Assembly (NCBI RefSeq): GCF_000802235.1
Contig: NZ_JTDL01000079.1
Location: forward strand, 1-64,000
Length of the DNA: 64,000 nucleotides
Direction of reading: 5' to 3'
Source of the DNA: Sinomonas humi
GTDB lineage: Bacteria; Actinomycetota; Actinomycetes; Actinomycetales; Micrococcaceae
In this document: one piece after another, positions 41,646-50,121 of the stretch
How positions within the stretch are numbered: the first letter of the stretch is position 1
How the letters are laid out: each line of letters opens with the position of its first letter
Made by a program: the position numbers and the translations under genes
The notes under the pieces: generated by a model
Seen by the model: the letters and a program-made list of their open reading frames with translations, nothing else
What the model was told of the DNA's origin: nothing
The model's database searches: none

Positions 41646-43014
41646 ATGCCTTGCGGAGCTGAAGGCCGGCGCGCGCCATCGCGTCGGCATACGCCTTGCC
41701 CATCTCGATGAGCCACTCCGTCTGGCGCTCCTTCGACCCAGCGAACGCGCGGCCGTGGAGCGAACGCGCCTTGTAGACCTTCAGGCCACGGCGCCAGATG
41801 AGCGGGTTGCTCGTCTTCAGGAGCATCTGGGCGAGCCGGTTCGCCTCGGGGCCGTGCGCGACGATCGCCGAGGCGCGCGGCAGCAGCTTGAGGAGCGCGA
41901 GGAGCGGCTTGAGCCCGGCCTGAACCTGATCCGGCGTCAGCTTTCCGTTTGCCTCGCCTGGCGTGAACCAAGGGTGGGTGTTCCAAGGCATGATCCACTC
42001 CGGACGCAGGCCGAGCTGGTACTGAAGCCCTAGGAGCCGGGTCGCTGCAGCGTCGTCCCCCGCCCACACGAAGCCCTGGGGGCTGGCCTCACCGGTGTTC
42101 GAGAAGAGGCTTACTATTCGGCACTCCTCGGCTGAGTGCATCGGGTCGACGTAGGGGACCTCGAAGCCCGGGCGGAGCTTGCGCAAGAACTCGACGTGCT
42201 CCGTCACGGATACGATCGCGGGCGCCCGCAGCGGGTCAGTCACCTCGAGGGCATCACGGACGACGGCGAGCGCCGGCTCGGGCGCGTTCGTCGCCGGGGT
42301 GATCGTCTCCTCGGGGTCCGCCACCTCGGGGTCCGCCTCCTCGGGGTCCGCCTCCTCTGCCAGGGCGGGTTCGGTCTCGGTCTCCGCTTCTGCGACCGCG
42401 AGCCCGGCTTCTGTCTGCGCGAGGGCATCCTCGGCCGTCTGCCGCGCAGCCTCCTTCGCCTCGGCCTCCTTCGCCTGAGCGAGACGCTCGGCAGCGGCCC
42501 GGGCGAGCTCCTCGGCCTCCGTCGAACGGGCGAGCGCAAGCTGGGCGGCCTCCTCGGCCGCGGAAGCCTCCGCGGCCGCCGCCTTCGCCGCTGCTGCCTT
42601 TGCAACCGCCTCGGAAACCGCGCGCTTGGCTGCCTTCCCCGCAGACTCCGCCGCGACCCGAGCACGGGTCGCTGCCTCGGCCAGTGCGCCGATCACCGGA
42701 TCGCCCTGAGGAGCGGCCACAACGGCCACCTCCGGGGTGCGGGCGGGTGCGACCTTGCTGGTCGAAGCCTTCGAAGTCGACATCTTGCTCGCGGGGGACT
42801 TCCGTGACGCGCGCGTCGCGCTCCGTGTCGCAGAAGGTGCGTCATCGTCGTCGTCCTCGTCGAAGAGGTTGGCGAACAGGTCGTCGAACTCATCCTCGTC
42901 GTCGTAGGCAGGCTCGGGACTCTGGCCGAAGCCCTCTTCGTACTTGGCGTCGAGGTCGGACCGGTAGTCCTCGTCGTAGTCGTCATAGGCGAAGCGCGAG
43001 GCCAAGACTGTCAT
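41644..43014 (-). CDS. long acidic/Ala-rich protein with a uracil-DNA-glycosylase-like C-terminal domain
   Basis: A 456-residue protein in three parts. The first 60 residues are very acidic (DDEDEFDDLF; DEDDDDD). Residues 105-215 form an Ala/Glu/Lys-rich probable coiled coil followed by ADPEE repeats. Residues about 268-456 resemble the actinobacterial uracil-DNA-glycosylase superfamily: VPYVDPMHSAEECRI, FVWAGDDAAATRLLGL, IMPWNTHPWF, VVAHGPEANRLA-like core and a late His in SLHGRAF where the family has HPS. The long N-terminus is not usual for the family. A DNA-repair or nucleic-acid-binding function is inferred. Confidence 0.65.
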   Translation of the reverse strand: MTVLASRFAYDDYDEDYRSDLDAKYEEGFGQSPEPAYDDEDEFDDLFANLFDEDDDDDAPSATRSATRASRKSPASKMSTSKASTSKVAPARTPEVAVVAAPQGDPVIGALAEAATRARVAAESAGKAAKRAVSEAVAKAAAAKAAAAEASAAEEAAQLALARSTEAEELARAAAERLAQAKEAEAKEAARQTAEDALAQTEAGLAVAEAETETEPALAEEADPEEADPEVADPEETITPATNAPEPALAVVRDALEVTDPLRAPAIVSVTEHVEFLRKLRPGFEVPYVDPMHSAEECRIVSLFSNTGEASPQGFVWAGDDAAATRLLGLQYQLGLRPEWIMPWNTHPWFTPGEANGKLTPDQVQAGLKPLLALLKLLPRASAIVAHGPEANRLAQMLLKTSNPLIWRRGLKVYKARSLHGRAFAGSKERQTEWLIEMGKAYADAMARAGLQLRKA

Positions 43015-43308
43015 CTGTTGCAGGATCTCCTCGAGGTCAGCGCGAGTGTCCGACGGCGCGCCAGAAGGCGTCCGACTCGAACGGAAGAGGGGGATGGGCC
43101 GGCCGTTGGGGGCGGTCGGGCTTTAAGAGCTTAGCAAGCTCGGGTTCGCCTCCGGTTCGCTCGGCGTTCAACGCAACCCCCGCGTTCCAGCAACTCGCGG
43201 TCTGTCAGGGAATTTTCGGGCAGACTTGATGTTGCACACAGTGCCTTGTCGTCGCCCTTCAAGGGCTCGCCTCTCCCAGTTCCGCGCCCGACCTCCTCAG
43301 GAGCAGCC
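43015..43308. other. 294-bp intergenic region
   Basis: It separates two divergent genes. An ATG-proximal GAGGAG for the minus-strand gene lies near 43029-43036. No coding frame with a convincing start is seen. AT-rich patches (TTTAAGAG near 43120 and GGGAATTTTCGGG near 43209) are the best promoter candidates. Confidence 0.4.
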
Positions 43309-44775
43309 GTGACGCCCGCGTCCAACCATCCGATCTCCCGCGAGAACCGTCTCGTGATCACCGCGCTCGTCACGGCTACGTTCGTCGTGATCCTCAATGA
43401 GACGATCATGAACGTCGCCCTGCCGCGACTCATGGCCGAACTGCACATCGATGCCCCTACGGTGCAGTGGCTCGCAACCGCCTTCATGCTCACCATGTCC
43501 GTCGTCATCCCGACCACGGGCTTTCTCCTTCAGAGGCTCACGCGCCGGACCGTCTTCATCCTCGCAATGGGCTTCTTCAGCGCGGGAACGCTGCTCGCTG
43601 CCCTCGCGCCCGGCTTTCCGGTCCTGCTCCTCGCCCGGGTCGTCCAGGCCTGCGGTACCGCCGTCATGCTGCCGTTGCTCATGACGAGCGTCCTCTCGCT
43701 CGTTCCGATCGCGCGCCGTGGCCAGGTTATGGGCGTCGTGAGCATCGTGATCTCGGTCGCGCCGGCGATCGGGCCCACGATCTCGGGACTCATCCTGCAG
43801 TTCTTCTCATGGCGCTTCATGTTCCTCACGGTCCTGCCGATTGCCCTCGCTGCGCTCGTCTTCGGTGCGCGCAAGCTGGGCGGTGCGTCCGAGCAGGAGC
43901 GCCCGCGCCTCGACGCCATCTCCGTGGTGCTCACGGTTCCGGCGTTCGGGGGCCTCGTGTACGGCTTGAGCCAGCTCGGCGGTCAGGGAAACGGCCTCGG
44001 GCCAGGGGTGCCGCTCGCCGTCGGCCTTGTGTGCCTCGCGCTCTTCGTCCTCCGGCAGCTCGGCCTCCAGCGCTCGGGATCGCCCCTGCTCGACCTCCGG
44101 GCGTTCCTGCACCCGATGTTCACGGTGGCCACCGCCCTTCTTGTCGTCGGCATGATCGCGCTGTTCGGCGTCGTGATCCTCTTGCCGATCTACCTGCAGG
44201 AAGTCCGCGGGCTCGATACCCTCTCGACCGGCCTCTTGCTCCTCCCGGGCGGGCTCGTCATGGGCCTGCTCGCACCGTTCGTGGGCAGATGGTTCGATCG
44301 TGTGGGTCCGCTGCCGCTCACCCTCGCCGGAACGGCGCTGATGACGGCGGTCCTCTTCTTCTTTGCGTTCCTCGCCGCCGGGACTCCGATCTGGGCGGTC
44401 CTCGCGCTCCACGTCGGGCTATCGCTCGGCCTCGCGCTTCTGTTCACGCCGGCCTTCACGAGCGGGCTGAACCCACTCCCGCCGCACCTCTACAGCCACG
44501 GCTCGGCGATCCTCAGCACCCTCCAGCAGGTCGCAGGCGCCGCGGGCACCGCGCTGCTCGTGGGCGTCATGGCTTCGCAGGCGCAGGCGGCTGCGACTTC
44601 CGGCGCGGCTACGGGCGCGATTGAGGCCCAGATGGCTGGCTTCCGCGCGGCGTTCCTCGTTGCCGCGTTCGTAGCGATCGCGTCGATAGTCCTCGCCGCC
44701 TTCCTCCGCAATCGCCCGGCGGCCGAAGCACCCGAAGTCGCCTCAGGCCGAGAACCCGCCGTCGGCCTTCACTAA
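43309..44775 (+). CDS. MFS transporter, DHA2 (EmrB/QacA) family
   Basis: A 488-residue, 14-helix exporter. The GTG at 43309 has AGGAG 5 bp upstream and starts 13 residues before the first helix; an upstream TTG at 43246 has no RBS. The helix-2 motif and RRTVFILAMGFFSAGTLL, the helix-5 signature VVSIVISVAPAIGPTISGL, and the late PLPPHLYSHGSAILSTLQQ fit the multidrug-exporter subgroup (EmrB/LfrA). The compound moved is unknown. Its end overlaps the convergent SDR by 33 bp. Confidence 0.85.
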   Translation: MTPASNHPISRENRLVITALVTATFVVILNETIMNVALPRLMAELHIDAPTVQWLATAFMLTMSVVIPTTGFLLQRLTRRTVFILAMGFFSAGTLLAALAPGFPVLLLARVVQACGTAVMLPLLMTSVLSLVPIARRGQVMGVVSIVISVAPAIGPTISGLILQFFSWRFMFLTVLPIALAALVFGARKLGGASEQERPRLDAISVVLTVPAFGGLVYGLSQLGGQGNGLGPGVPLAVGLVCLALFVLRQLGLQRSGSPLLDLRAFLHPMFTVATALLVVGMIALFGVVILLPIYLQEVRGLDTLSTGLLLLPGGLVMGLLAPFVGRWFDRVGPLPLTLAGTALMTAVLFFFAFLAAGTPIWAVLALHVGLSLGLALLFTPAFTSGLNPLPPHLYSHGSAILSTLQQVAGAAGTALLVGVMASQAQAAATSGAATGAIEAQMAGFRAAFLVAAFVAIASIVLAAFLRNRPAAEAPEVASGREPAVGLH

Positions 44776-45537
44776 CTGTCCGTTGATCCAACCCCCAGGC
44801 CCGCTCACGAGGAAGGCGACGACGGCGGCGACGTCCTCCGGCGTGCCGAGGCGGCCTCCCGGTTGGCGGGCGGTGAGGGCCGCACGAGTTGAATCGTCCA
44901 TCCAGCCCGTATCGATCGGCCCGGGATTGAGGACGTTCGAGCTGATTCCCAAATCGCCGAATTCGCGGGCAGCCGCGAGGACCATTCGATCCAAGGCCCC
45001 CTTGCTCGCACCGTAGGGAAGGTTGTGGACGGTGTGGTCGCTTGTGAGCGCGACGATGCGCCCGAGCCCCCGCAGGCTCTCGGGGAACTGCTCGGCGAAG
45101 GCTTTCACAAGCAGCCACGAGGCACGGGCGTTCACGGCGAAGTGACGGTCGAACGAGTCCAGACTCGTGTCGAGGATCGAGGAGTCGACCGATTCGGCGT
45201 GGCTCAGGATGAGCGCGCGAACCGGCGAGCGCCGGCCAGCCGATGCAAGAAGCTGGCCCGGGACATCGGGGTGCGCAAGGTCGGCCTCGAAGACCTCGAC
45301 CGTCGCACCCCGCGCGCGGAGCTCGCTTGCGATCTCCTCGACCTCCTGGGGGCGAGCCTGGCCGTGGAGGCGTGCGTCGTAGGCGGACCAGTGCGAAAGC
45401 GCCAAGTCCCATCCTTGGGACGCGAGCACACGGGCGATGCCCGCAGCGATCCCAACGCGGCGTCCAACGCCCGTCAGGAGGGCGAGGGGACGCTCCTCGG
45501 AGACGGACGACGGCGGGGGCTGAGGTATGGCGGTCAT
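44743..45537 (-). CDS. SDR family oxidoreductase
   Basis: A 264-residue SDR. The cofactor loop is GVGRRVGIAAGIA rather than the classic TGxxxGIG. Catalytic Ser in ALTSD and YGASK as Tyr-x-x-x-Lys are present, as are the GPGGWINGQLVKADGG closing motif. The ATG at 45537 is chosen from the conserved N-terminus. The variant loop resembles 3-oxoacyl reductase-like SDRs. Its substrate is unknown; overlap with the MFS gene is only at the 3' ends. Confidence 0.82.
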   Translation of the reverse strand: MTAIPQPPPSSVSEERPLALLTGVGRRVGIAAGIARVLASQGWDLALSHWSAYDARLHGQARPQEVEEIASELRARGATVEVFEADLAHPDVPGQLLASAGRRSPVRALILSHAESVDSSILDTSLDSFDRHFAVNARASWLLVKAFAEQFPESLRGLGRIVALTSDHTVHNLPYGASKGALDRMVLAAAREFGDLGISSNVLNPGPIDTGWMDDSTRAALTARQPGGRLGTPEDVAAVVAFLVSGPGGWINGQLVKADGGFSA

Positions 45538-45580
45538 GCTCCCCGAGCGTAGTCCCTCGCCGGGCCTGCTCCCGCCCCGT

Positions 45581-46189
45581 TCAGAGGTCGATAGCTGTGC
45601 GGTCGATCCTTCGGTGGTAGCGCATCCCCGCCGCCCCGCCGAGGACGGCGCCAGCAAGGGTTATGAGCGCTCCGACGATCAGGACGATGATTCCACCCGT
45701 GGTCAGGGTGCCTTCGTCGACTGGGATGCGGGGGAAGCTGTTGAGGCTGGAGAGGACGTTGAACCGGGCTCCAGCTGCCAGGGCCAGGAGGGCGATGACG
45801 ATGGCGATGACAACAGCCCAGAGCCACACGGCCACGCCCTGCCTTGCTCCGTCGAAGCGCGCCATTCGGCCCGCAACATATCCTCCGCAGTAGTAGGAGA
45901 CGAACAGGATCACCGCTACGGCGATGGCACCGACGATTCCAACGGTCGGTGCCGCCTGCCCGGCGAGCTTCGTCGGGTCCGTCTGGGTGCCGATGCCGAT
46001 TCCTGCGCCGGCGCCTGTGAGAAGAGCGGTCAGGAGCACGGACATGCCCGTGGCGCTCAGCCAGCCGAAGAAGGCCGATCCGGCCTTCATCCCGCCGAAG
46101 CGCCGCCTCTGCTCGCTGACAATCGCCTGTTCGTCGGTCTCCCAACCGGGATCGTGCTCGTTATCCGGCTTGCGATGTTCGGGGCTCAT
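45581..46189 (-). CDS. conserved four-helix membrane protein
   Basis: A 202-residue protein with a charged N-terminus of about 35 residues and four hydrophobic segments (about 42-66, 82-104, 118-142 and 165-190). SYYCGGYVAGRMARFDGARQG between helices 2 and 3 is a motif I have seen in actinobacterial hypothetical membrane proteins. It belongs to no enzyme family I recognise. The DnaA-box-like cluster A lies in its upstream region. Confidence 0.62.
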   Translation of the reverse strand: MSPEHRKPDNEHDPGWETDEQAIVSEQRRRFGGMKAGSAFFGWLSATGMSVLLTALLTGAGAGIGIGTQTDPTKLAGQAAPTVGIVGAIAVAVILFVSYYCGGYVAGRMARFDGARQGVAVWLWAVVIAIVIALLALAAGARFNVLSSLNSFPRIPVDEGTLTTGGIIVLIVGALITLAGAVLGGAAGMRYHRRIDRTAIDL

Positions 46190-46309
46190 CGGTCCTGCCT
46201 TCCGGTGATGGCTGATACCTGCTGCAGCGAAGCGCTGCGATTTGCCTTTCCAAAACTACGAGTCCATTTCCCGGTTCGGGTTCCCCTAACCCCATAGGCC
46301 CTCACAAGA

Positions 46310-46479
46310 GTCCACAGCATGTGAGTCTTGCGTGGCAAATTATCCACAGGCTGTGGAGGAGAGAGCGGACGAACTCAGCTCAGCTGGCTCTCTCACTCGC
46401 CATTGCGGGGGAAAGCCCGAAGAGGAGGTAGGAATGACAACTCTGTAAGTTATCCACTCATGTGGACAACTTTGTGGAG
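46310..46479. promoter_or_regulatory. DnaA-box-like cluster A
   Basis: Within 170 bp: TTATCCACA (46340-46348), TTATCCACT (46450-46458), TGTGGACAA (46461-46469; the minus strand reads TTGTCCACA, the high-affinity actinobacterial box), plus TCCACA at 46311-46316. TCCACAG-G-CTGTGGA (46343-46357) is a perfect palindrome. A CTGTAAGTT core (46443-46451) precedes the second box. No gene lies here (46190-46483). Confidence 0.7.
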
Positions 46480-46483
46480 AAGT

Positions 46484-46798
46484 TCAGTCCTCAGGCTCCA
46501 CGAAGCCGTCGACCACAAGGTCGCGGTACTCGGGGTGGCGCCGCAGAAACGCTCGGACGTAGGGGCAGTACGGCCGGATCCGCGCGCCCTTCGATCGGAT
46601 GTCGTCTAGGGCGAACTTCACAAGGCGACTCGCCAGGCCGAGGCCGGAGTAGCCTTCGTCGACCTCAGTGTGGTCGAACGCGTAGACGGACCCCTCGTCC
46701 TGGATCCGGTAGAGCTCCATGCCGATGCGCTTGTCCGCGTCGCGAAGCTCGTAGCGATGCCGCTCCGGCACGTGAACGATGTCGATCTGGTCGGTCAT
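46484..46798 (-). CDS. GNAT-like N-acetyltransferase (YjdJ-type)
   Basis: A 104-residue mini-GNAT: RYELRDADKRIGMELYRI, the cofactor-binding YSGLGLASRLVKFALD with the Q/RxxGxG/A-like loop, and PYCPYVRAFLRRHPEY at the end. This short form is the YjdJ group of uncharacterised acetyltransferases. The start overlaps the upstream pirin stop by 4 bp, so the two genes are translated together. Its substrate is unknown. Confidence 0.85.
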   Translation of the reverse strand: MTDQIDIVHVPERHRYELRDADKRIGMELYRIQDEGSVYAFDHTEVDEGYSGLGLASRLVKFALDDIRSKGARIRPYCPYVRAFLRRHPEYRDLVVDGFVEPED

Positions 46799-47853
46799 CC
46801 GTGATTCCTTTCTCGTGCGCCTCTGCGGGGGCGAAGGCGGACGTGGGGGAGCGCGGGAGCTGGAAGGGGGCCCTCCCCGCGGGCGAGCTCGACGACGGGT
46901 CCGAACCGCGCGTCGTCGTGCGCCGCGCTCTCTTCCTCGCCCCTGCTCGCTGTCTCGGCCCCGATTTCGCGCTGCCATGCCGCGCGGTATCCAACGATCT
47001 CGTCGTGGTCCCGGCCGACGAAGTTCCACCACATCGTGATCTCCTCCCCGAAGGGAGTCCCGCCGAGAACGAGAAGACGCAGCGGCTCGTCGCCCTCATT
47101 GGCGAGCCGAAGGGCGGCCCGATCAGGGGCCAGATAGGCAAGCACGCCCTGCGGCACCCTCGTCCCCTCCACGGTGACGTCGCCGTTGTCAGCGAGGACG
47201 CCATGTTCGTAGGTGGGGTCGACATCAAGCACGACGGCGGTGTGCGGCTCGAGCGTGAGCTCTGCGCCGAGGAGGGGCGAATAGGTCCGCACAGGGGAGA
47301 CGGACCCGAGGAGGGATCCGAGGAACACGCGCGCCTCGCCTCCGTGTCCGCCTCGGACGTCCACGAGTGCGACTGGTTCCGGCACATAGCGCTCGAATCC
47401 CGGGTCGGTGTGGCGGGAGGCATCGGGCAAGGCTGTCCAGAGCTGGGCGCCGTGCAGAACGGTGGTTCCAGACGTCGAATACTCGGAGTGATTGATTCCA
47501 CGGCCGGCCGTCATCAGATTGAGCTCCCCCGGCCGGACGAGCGCCTGGTGACCCGCACTGTCTCTGTGCTCGATCTCGCCCGTGAACAGCCAACTCACCG
47601 TCTGGAGCCCAGTATGCGGATGAGGGGGAACACGCATCCCTCCTGTGCGCGAGACATCGTCTGGGCCGTAATGGTCCAGAAAGCACCACGCGCCGATGAG
47701 GCTCCGCTCCTTCGAAGGCAGGGTCCGCCGGACGGCCATGGCCCGCGGGCCGCCGAGGGGCACATCGCGGGGAACGATCAGTTCGACCGCGGCGCTATCC
47801 ACGTTGTCCGCCCCGCACAGTGTTTCCTGGGGCTCGAGTTCGAGATTGCTCAT
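46795..47853 (-). CDS. pirin family protein
   Basis: A 352-residue bicupin. The N-terminal cupin carries PPHPHTGLQTVSWLFTGE with the His residues that bind iron, and AGRGINHSEY follows. The C-terminal cupin has GGTPFGEEITMWWNFVGRDHDEI. Pirins act as redox or quercetinase-type proteins. The C-terminal 35 residues are charged and Arg-rich. Coupled with the GNAT gene by an ATGA overlap. Confidence 0.88.
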   Translation of the reverse strand: MSNLELEPQETLCGADNVDSAAVELIVPRDVPLGGPRAMAVRRTLPSKERSLIGAWCFLDHYGPDDVSRTGGMRVPPHPHTGLQTVSWLFTGEIEHRDSAGHQALVRPGELNLMTAGRGINHSEYSTSGTTVLHGAQLWTALPDASRHTDPGFERYVPEPVALVDVRGGHGGEARVFLGSLLGSVSPVRTYSPLLGAELTLEPHTAVVLDVDPTYEHGVLADNGDVTVEGTRVPQGVLAYLAPDRAALRLANEGDEPLRLLVLGGTPFGEEITMWWNFVGRDHDEIVGYRAAWQREIGAETASRGEEESAAHDDARFGPVVELARGEGPLPAPALPHVRLRPRRGARERNHG

Positions 47854-47929
47854 GGCACTGGCCTCCTCCGCCCGAGCCTAATCCGAAGTGGGCTCGGGTT
47901 GTGCACTTTCCAACAGGCCGTATCCCCAA

Positions 47930-48060
47930 AGTTATCCACAGGTGTGGATTAGCCGCTGCATTAAGGGGGTTGGGCGCCTGGAAGGCCCTACAGAGCGGGA
48001 AAAGCTGGGAAAACTACAGCGCTGTAAGTTACCCACACTGTGGAAAACCCGTGTGGACAA
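47930..48060. promoter_or_regulatory. DnaA-box-like cluster B
   Basis: TTATCCACA (47932-47940), TGTGGATTA (47943-47951, minus TAATCCACA), TTACCCACA (48029-48037), TGTGGAAAA (48039-48047) and TGTGGACAA (48052-48060, minus TTGTCCACA). The palindrome TACAGCGCTGTA (48015-48026) overlaps a CTGTAAGTT core at 48022-48030. The 323-bp spacer 47854-48176 holds this cluster and the ArsR operator but no gene. Confidence 0.72.
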
Positions 48061-48114
48061 GGGGCGGCGAGAGCCTCTTGACCTTCGCGATACGGCGACC
48101 TAAGCTGGTTTTAT

Positions 48115-48130
48115 TCAACCAAATCGTTGA
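48115..48130. promoter_or_regulatory. candidate ArsR operator
   Basis: TCAAC (48115-48119) faces GTTGA (48126-48130) in an AT-rich inverted repeat 47 bp before the ArsR start. A second GGTTGA at 48141 repeats the half-site. This is typical of ArsR autoregulatory sites. Confidence 0.45.
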
Positions 48131-48176
48131 TAAACAGAGCGGTTGATTACCTGATGGTCCATCCGAAAGGCATCCT

Positions 48177-48566
48177 GTGGAGACTGCAACCGCTAATCCC
48201 AAAACCGCCGAGGAAACCCGACTCAACCGCGCTTTCGCTGCTCTCTCGGATCCCCTGCGCCGGCGCCTTGTAGCACGTCTGGCCCAGGGAGACGCCACGG
48301 TGAACGAACTTGCCGAACCGTTCGCCGTCACCCTGCAGGCCGTCTCGAAGCACCTCAAGGTGCTCGAAGAAGCCGGCCTGATCACGCGCAGTCGCGACGC
48401 CCAACGCCGCCCCTGCCATCTGGACGCCGCCGCATTGGGCCGCCTCACGGCTTGGCTGGACGGCTACCGCCAATTGGTCGAGGAGCGCTATGAACGCCTC
48501 GACGCCCTTCTCGCATCGGAGGAACACCATCATGACCACGACCAAGACCACCCAGGTCAGCGCTGA
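48177..48566 (+). CDS. ArsR-family transcriptional regulator
   Basis: A 129-residue ArsR winged-helix protein (LSDPLRRRLVARLAQGDATV, ELAEPFAVTLQAVSKHLKVLE). GTG start with AAAGG upstream. No metal-binding Cys pair is seen; the His/Asp-rich C-terminus (EEHHHDHDQDH) could bind a metal but lies in the region that overlaps the next gene. The pair ArsR plus AHSA1-type SRPBCC is a common actinobacterial unit. Confidence 0.87.
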   Translation: METATANPKTAEETRLNRAFAALSDPLRRRLVARLAQGDATVNELAEPFAVTLQAVSKHLKVLEEAGLITRSRDAQRRPCHLDAAALGRLTAWLDGYRQLVEERYERLDALLASEEHHHDHDQDHPGQR

Positions 48567-49017
48567 GCCCGGACTCCCGTTTGTGGATGTGATCCGCGAG
48601 TTCGACGCCCCCGCAGAGCGCGTCTACCGGGCGCACGTCGATCCGGAACTGTTCAGCCAGTGGATCGGGCCCCGCAGATACGCGACGACGATCGACCGCT
48701 TCGACGCCCGGAGCGGCGGTTCGTACCGCTTCGTCCAATCCGACGACGACGGGCTTTCCTTCGCCTTCCACGGGTCCTTCCATGAACTGACGGAGCCGCG
48801 CCGGATGGTGCAGACGTTCGAGTTCGAAGGGGCGCCGGGCCACGTTTCACTCGACGCAGCCGAGATCGAGCCGCTCGAAGACGGGCGCTGCCGCCTCACG
48901 GTGCACTCGACGTTCCAGTCCGTCGCCGCGCGCGATGCGATGCTCGAGGCTGGAATGACGGACGGAATGAACGAGGGCTACGAGCGCCTCGACGAACTCC
49001 TGAGCCGCGAGGCCTGA
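48532..49017 (+). CDS. SRPBCC/AHSA1 protein in operon with ArsR
   Basis: A 161-residue AHSA1-type helix-grip protein (IREFDAPAERVYRAHVDPEL, SQWIGPRRY, GSYRFVQSDDDG). The ATG at 48532 has GGAGGAA 9 bp upstream and overlaps the ArsR gene by 35 bp. ArsR-coupled AHSA1 proteins are frequent; their ligand is not known. A hydrophobic small-molecule response is the usual guess. Confidence 0.82.
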   Translation: MTTTKTTQVSAEPGLPFVDVIREFDAPAERVYRAHVDPELFSQWIGPRRYATTIDRFDARSGGSYRFVQSDDDGLSFAFHGSFHELTEPRRMVQTFEFEGAPGHVSLDAAEIEPLEDGRCRLTVHSTFQSVAARDAMLEAGMTDGMNEGYERLDELLSREA

Positions 49018-49057
49018 GCGCGGGGTCTGAGCCCCAATCAGTCCCTAGCCTGCTGAG

Positions 49058-49232
49058 TCCACAGCCACTCCAGGAGCGATATCCACAGCTGGGGAATGCG
49101 CGGTGGGAGCTGGGCTCTCACAAGGAGCTCCAGCTCCCGTCAGCACTGGGATCCCCGTGGTCTAACTACAGATCTGTAAGTTGTGCACACTGTGGATAGC
49201 CACTGTGGAAAACCGGGACCAAGTGTCCACAG
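49058..49232. promoter_or_regulatory. DnaA-box-like cluster C
   Basis: TATCCACA (49080-49087), TTGTGCACA (49181-49189), TGTGGATAG (49191-49199), TGTGGAAAA (49204-49212) and GTGTCCACA (49223-49231), plus TCCACA at 49058-49063. The perfect palindrome TACAGATCTGTA (49167-49178) overlaps CTGTAAGTT (49174-49182), the same layout as cluster B. The spacer 49018-49237 contains no gene. Confidence 0.7.
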
Positions 49233-49237
49233 CGGGA

Positions 49238-50113
49238 CTACGTGCCGACGGTAGAGGGCTGCGTGAGGCCCAGGCCTCCGGCTCGGACGGCGGTCACGAT
49301 CACGAGGATCGCCACCACCGCGACCATTCCGCCGATCTGGACTGCGAGGCGGTACCGGCCGCGGGGCGCGTAGGCAATGATCGCCGTCGTCACCCCTCCG
49401 GTGACAAGTCCGCCGAGGTGCGCCTGCCAGGCGATTCCCGGGACCACAAACCCCAACACCGCATTGAGGGCGATGAGGACGAGGAGCTGGCGGACGCTGC
49501 CTCCCCGCTGGCGAACGACGACGAAGAGCGCCCCGAAGAGCCCGAAGATCGCGCCCGAAGCCCCGATCACAGCGGTCATGGAGACCGGGGTCAGGAGGAA
49601 GAATCCGACCGAGCCGCCGAGCGCGGAAATCAGGTAGACCAAGAGATAGCGCCATCGTCCGAGCACCGGCTCGAGCACCCGCCCGAAGATCCACAGGGTG
49701 TACATGTTGAGCCCGATGTGAAGGATGAAGCTCTGCGAGTGCAGGAAGGCGCTCGTGAGCATGCGCCACGGCTCGGTGCCGGTGAGGACGGTCGCGTACG
49801 CGAAGTCCTGGAAGACGACGTCGTTCGGCAACAGCCACTCGAGAACGTAGACCAGCACGCACAGGCCGATGATCGCCCAGGTCACGACGGGCTGGCCCGA
49901 CCGCCGGAGGTTTCCTCCGTACGGACCACGAGGCCCCTGCGCCGCGAGTTCGCGCACGCAGTCGACGCATTGAATGCCCACCGCGGCCGGCCGCTGGCAG
50001 TCCGGGCATGCCGGACGCCCGCACCGCTGGCACCTCACATAGGAGACGCGGTCCGGATGGCGTGGGCAAACCGGGGGAGCGGCCGGCTCAGCGGGGGGCA
50101 TTCCGTAGCTCAT
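49238..50113 (-). CDS. rhomboid family intramembrane serine protease
   Basis: A 291-residue rhomboid. The catalytic Ser187 lies in GASGAIFG and the His232 in WQAHLGGLVTGG, with HIGLNMYTLW before. A zinc-ribbon-like N-terminus (Cys16, His19, Cys28, Cys31, Cys36, Cys39, Cys49, Cys52) precedes six helices. Location next to a cyclophilin gene near gyrA is conserved in this group. Targets are unknown. Confidence 0.9.
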   Translation of the reverse strand: MSYGMPPAEPAAPPVCPRHPDRVSYVRCQRCGRPACPDCQRPAAVGIQCVDCVRELAAQGPRGPYGGNLRRSGQPVVTWAIIGLCVLVYVLEWLLPNDVVFQDFAYATVLTGTEPWRMLTSAFLHSQSFILHIGLNMYTLWIFGRVLEPVLGRWRYLLVYLISALGGSVGFFLLTPVSMTAVIGASGAIFGLFGALFVVVRQRGGSVRQLLVLIALNAVLGFVVPGIAWQAHLGGLVTGGVTTAIIAYAPRGRYRLAVQIGGMVAVVAILVIVTAVRAGGLGLTQPSTVGT

Positions 50114-50121
50114 GCGGAGGG

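Noticed and set aside
46310-49232. The main chromosomal origin
   Set aside because: dnaN and recF place the usual oriC beyond the right edge, and no AT-rich unwinding element is seen beside these clusters.
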